NCBI GenBank assembly: GCA_021107195.1
Contig: JAIOTF010000185.1
Span: 1 to 5,379 of the forward strand
DNA from: Anaerolineaceae bacterium
GTDB lineage: Bacteria > Chloroflexota > Anaerolineae > Anaerolineales > Anaerolineaceae
Length of the DNA stretch: 5,379 nucleotides
Direction: 5' to 3'
Position numbers and translations under genes: made by a program. The notes below the pieces were generated by a model. The model did not search any database, was not told where the DNA came from, and was given only the letters and a program-made list of their open reading frames with translations. Of the stretch, positions 5,155 through 5,379 are shown one piece after another; position 1 is the stretch's first letter, and each line of letters begins with the position of its first letter.

Positions 5155-5379
5155 TATATTGAATCACGTGCAAATTTTGCATGCTTTAGACAGGAATCTT
5201 TTGCACTTAGAAGATGGGCAGATTTTGCACGCAGGCATCCCTTAAGGCAAATGATTCATTCTCGCCTGAAGGAAAGATCTGCATTATGGCCTTAATGCAA
5301 TATTTGCGATCAGGCCAAAAGGTAATTCGTTCATTCAGGCCAGCAGGTAATATTTGCACGATGGCCTTAAGGCAAATAA
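5152..5379. repeat. Imperfect ~25-bp tandem-repeat array running off the window
   Basis: Contiguous units begin near 5152, 5176, 5200, 5224, 5253, 5278, 5303, 5327 and 5353; lengths are 24-26 bases, except one of 29. The shared pattern is TTTGCACGATGG, then CCTTAAGG, then CAAAT. The unit at 5353-5377 fits best and that at 5278-5301 matches it at about 20 of 24 positions. The first two units are weak. Several contain the palindrome GCCTTAAGGC or a variant. Units at 5253 and 5327 share a variant start, TTCATTC. There is no constant repeat with unique spacers, so it is not CRISPR. It could be iteron- or centromere-like DNA, or a decayed intergenic repeat. Confidence 0.7.

Larger units (their letters stand above)
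4867..5379. other. Repeat-rich non-coding region after cassette 2
   Basis: This 513-bp stretch has no credible gene. In order it holds a terminator-like hairpin (4898-4930), a perfect 44-bp palindrome (4929-4972), and a short hairpin TGCACC/GGTGCA (5009-5014, 5027-5032). These are followed by phased GTCG motifs (5130-5154) and an imperfect ~25-bp tandem array from about 5152 to the end. A CACTTTGTT at 4990-4998 repeats part of the palindrome arm (4957-4965). Confidence 0.65.

Noticed and set aside
5008..5295. Open frame of 95 codons starting at TTG
   Set aside because: It starts without a ribosome site and runs through the tandem repeat array. Its composition looks like translated repeats and I recognise no domain.
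5152..5379. CRISPR array
   Set aside because: Units are contiguous and all diverge in the same way; there are no identical repeats separated by unique spacers.

Overview
The window looks like a segment of a bacterial plasmid, integrative element or secondary replicon. It is built around two adjacent DNA-partition (ParA-type) cassettes. Base composition is roughly 50% G+C in genes and clearly AT-richer between them. Shine-Dalgarno sequences are purine-rich and promoters look like ordinary sigma-70 types. The style of the proteins (ExeA-like ATPase, ParB with a long N-terminal insert, ParA with a ribbon-helix-helix partner) reminds me of Chloroflexota/Anaerolineae accessory DNA, but that is a weak guess from pattern memory. 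Nothing in the window fixes the taxon. There is no replication initiator, transposase, integrase, tRNA, rRNA or CRISPR array.

Layout. Positions 1-807 (minus strand) hold most of an ExeA/TniB-like AAA+ ATPase gene whose 3' end lies outside the window. Positions 808-1016 are an AT-rich divergent control region with a good sigma-70 promoter firing rightward. Positions 1017-3157 (plus) are cassette 1: a Soj-like ParA, then a ParB/Spo0J-type protein, closed by a very clear intrinsic terminator at 3204-3242. Positions 3243-3716 are non-coding. The left part is unremarkable. The right part holds a strong promoter surrounded by four copies of an AGGG-TCGC-CCCT operator-like unit. Positions 3726-4866 are cassette 2: a second, divergent Soj-like ParA and an overlapping small ribbon-helix-helix protein. 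Positions 4867-5379 are non-coding: a weak terminator-like hairpin, a perfect 44-bp palindrome, helically phased GTCG motifs, and an imperfect ~25-bp tandem-repeat array that runs to the window edge.

How it may work together. Each ParA carries the deviant Walker A signature and should be a nucleoid-bound ATPase driven by its own DNA-binding partner: ParB (a CTP-type clamp family) in cassette 1, the RHH protein in cassette 2. The most striking link is a shared 14-bp core, GTAACCGCGGTTAC. It lies four bases after the parA1 stop codon and again at the centre of the 44-bp palindrome beyond cassette 2. It is a good candidate for a centromere (parS-like) or common operator bracketing the region, although a LacI-family-type operator is an alternative. 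The AGGG-TCGC-CCCT units over the parA2 promoter are the natural candidates for autoregulation by the RHH protein. These assignments of sites to proteins are inference.
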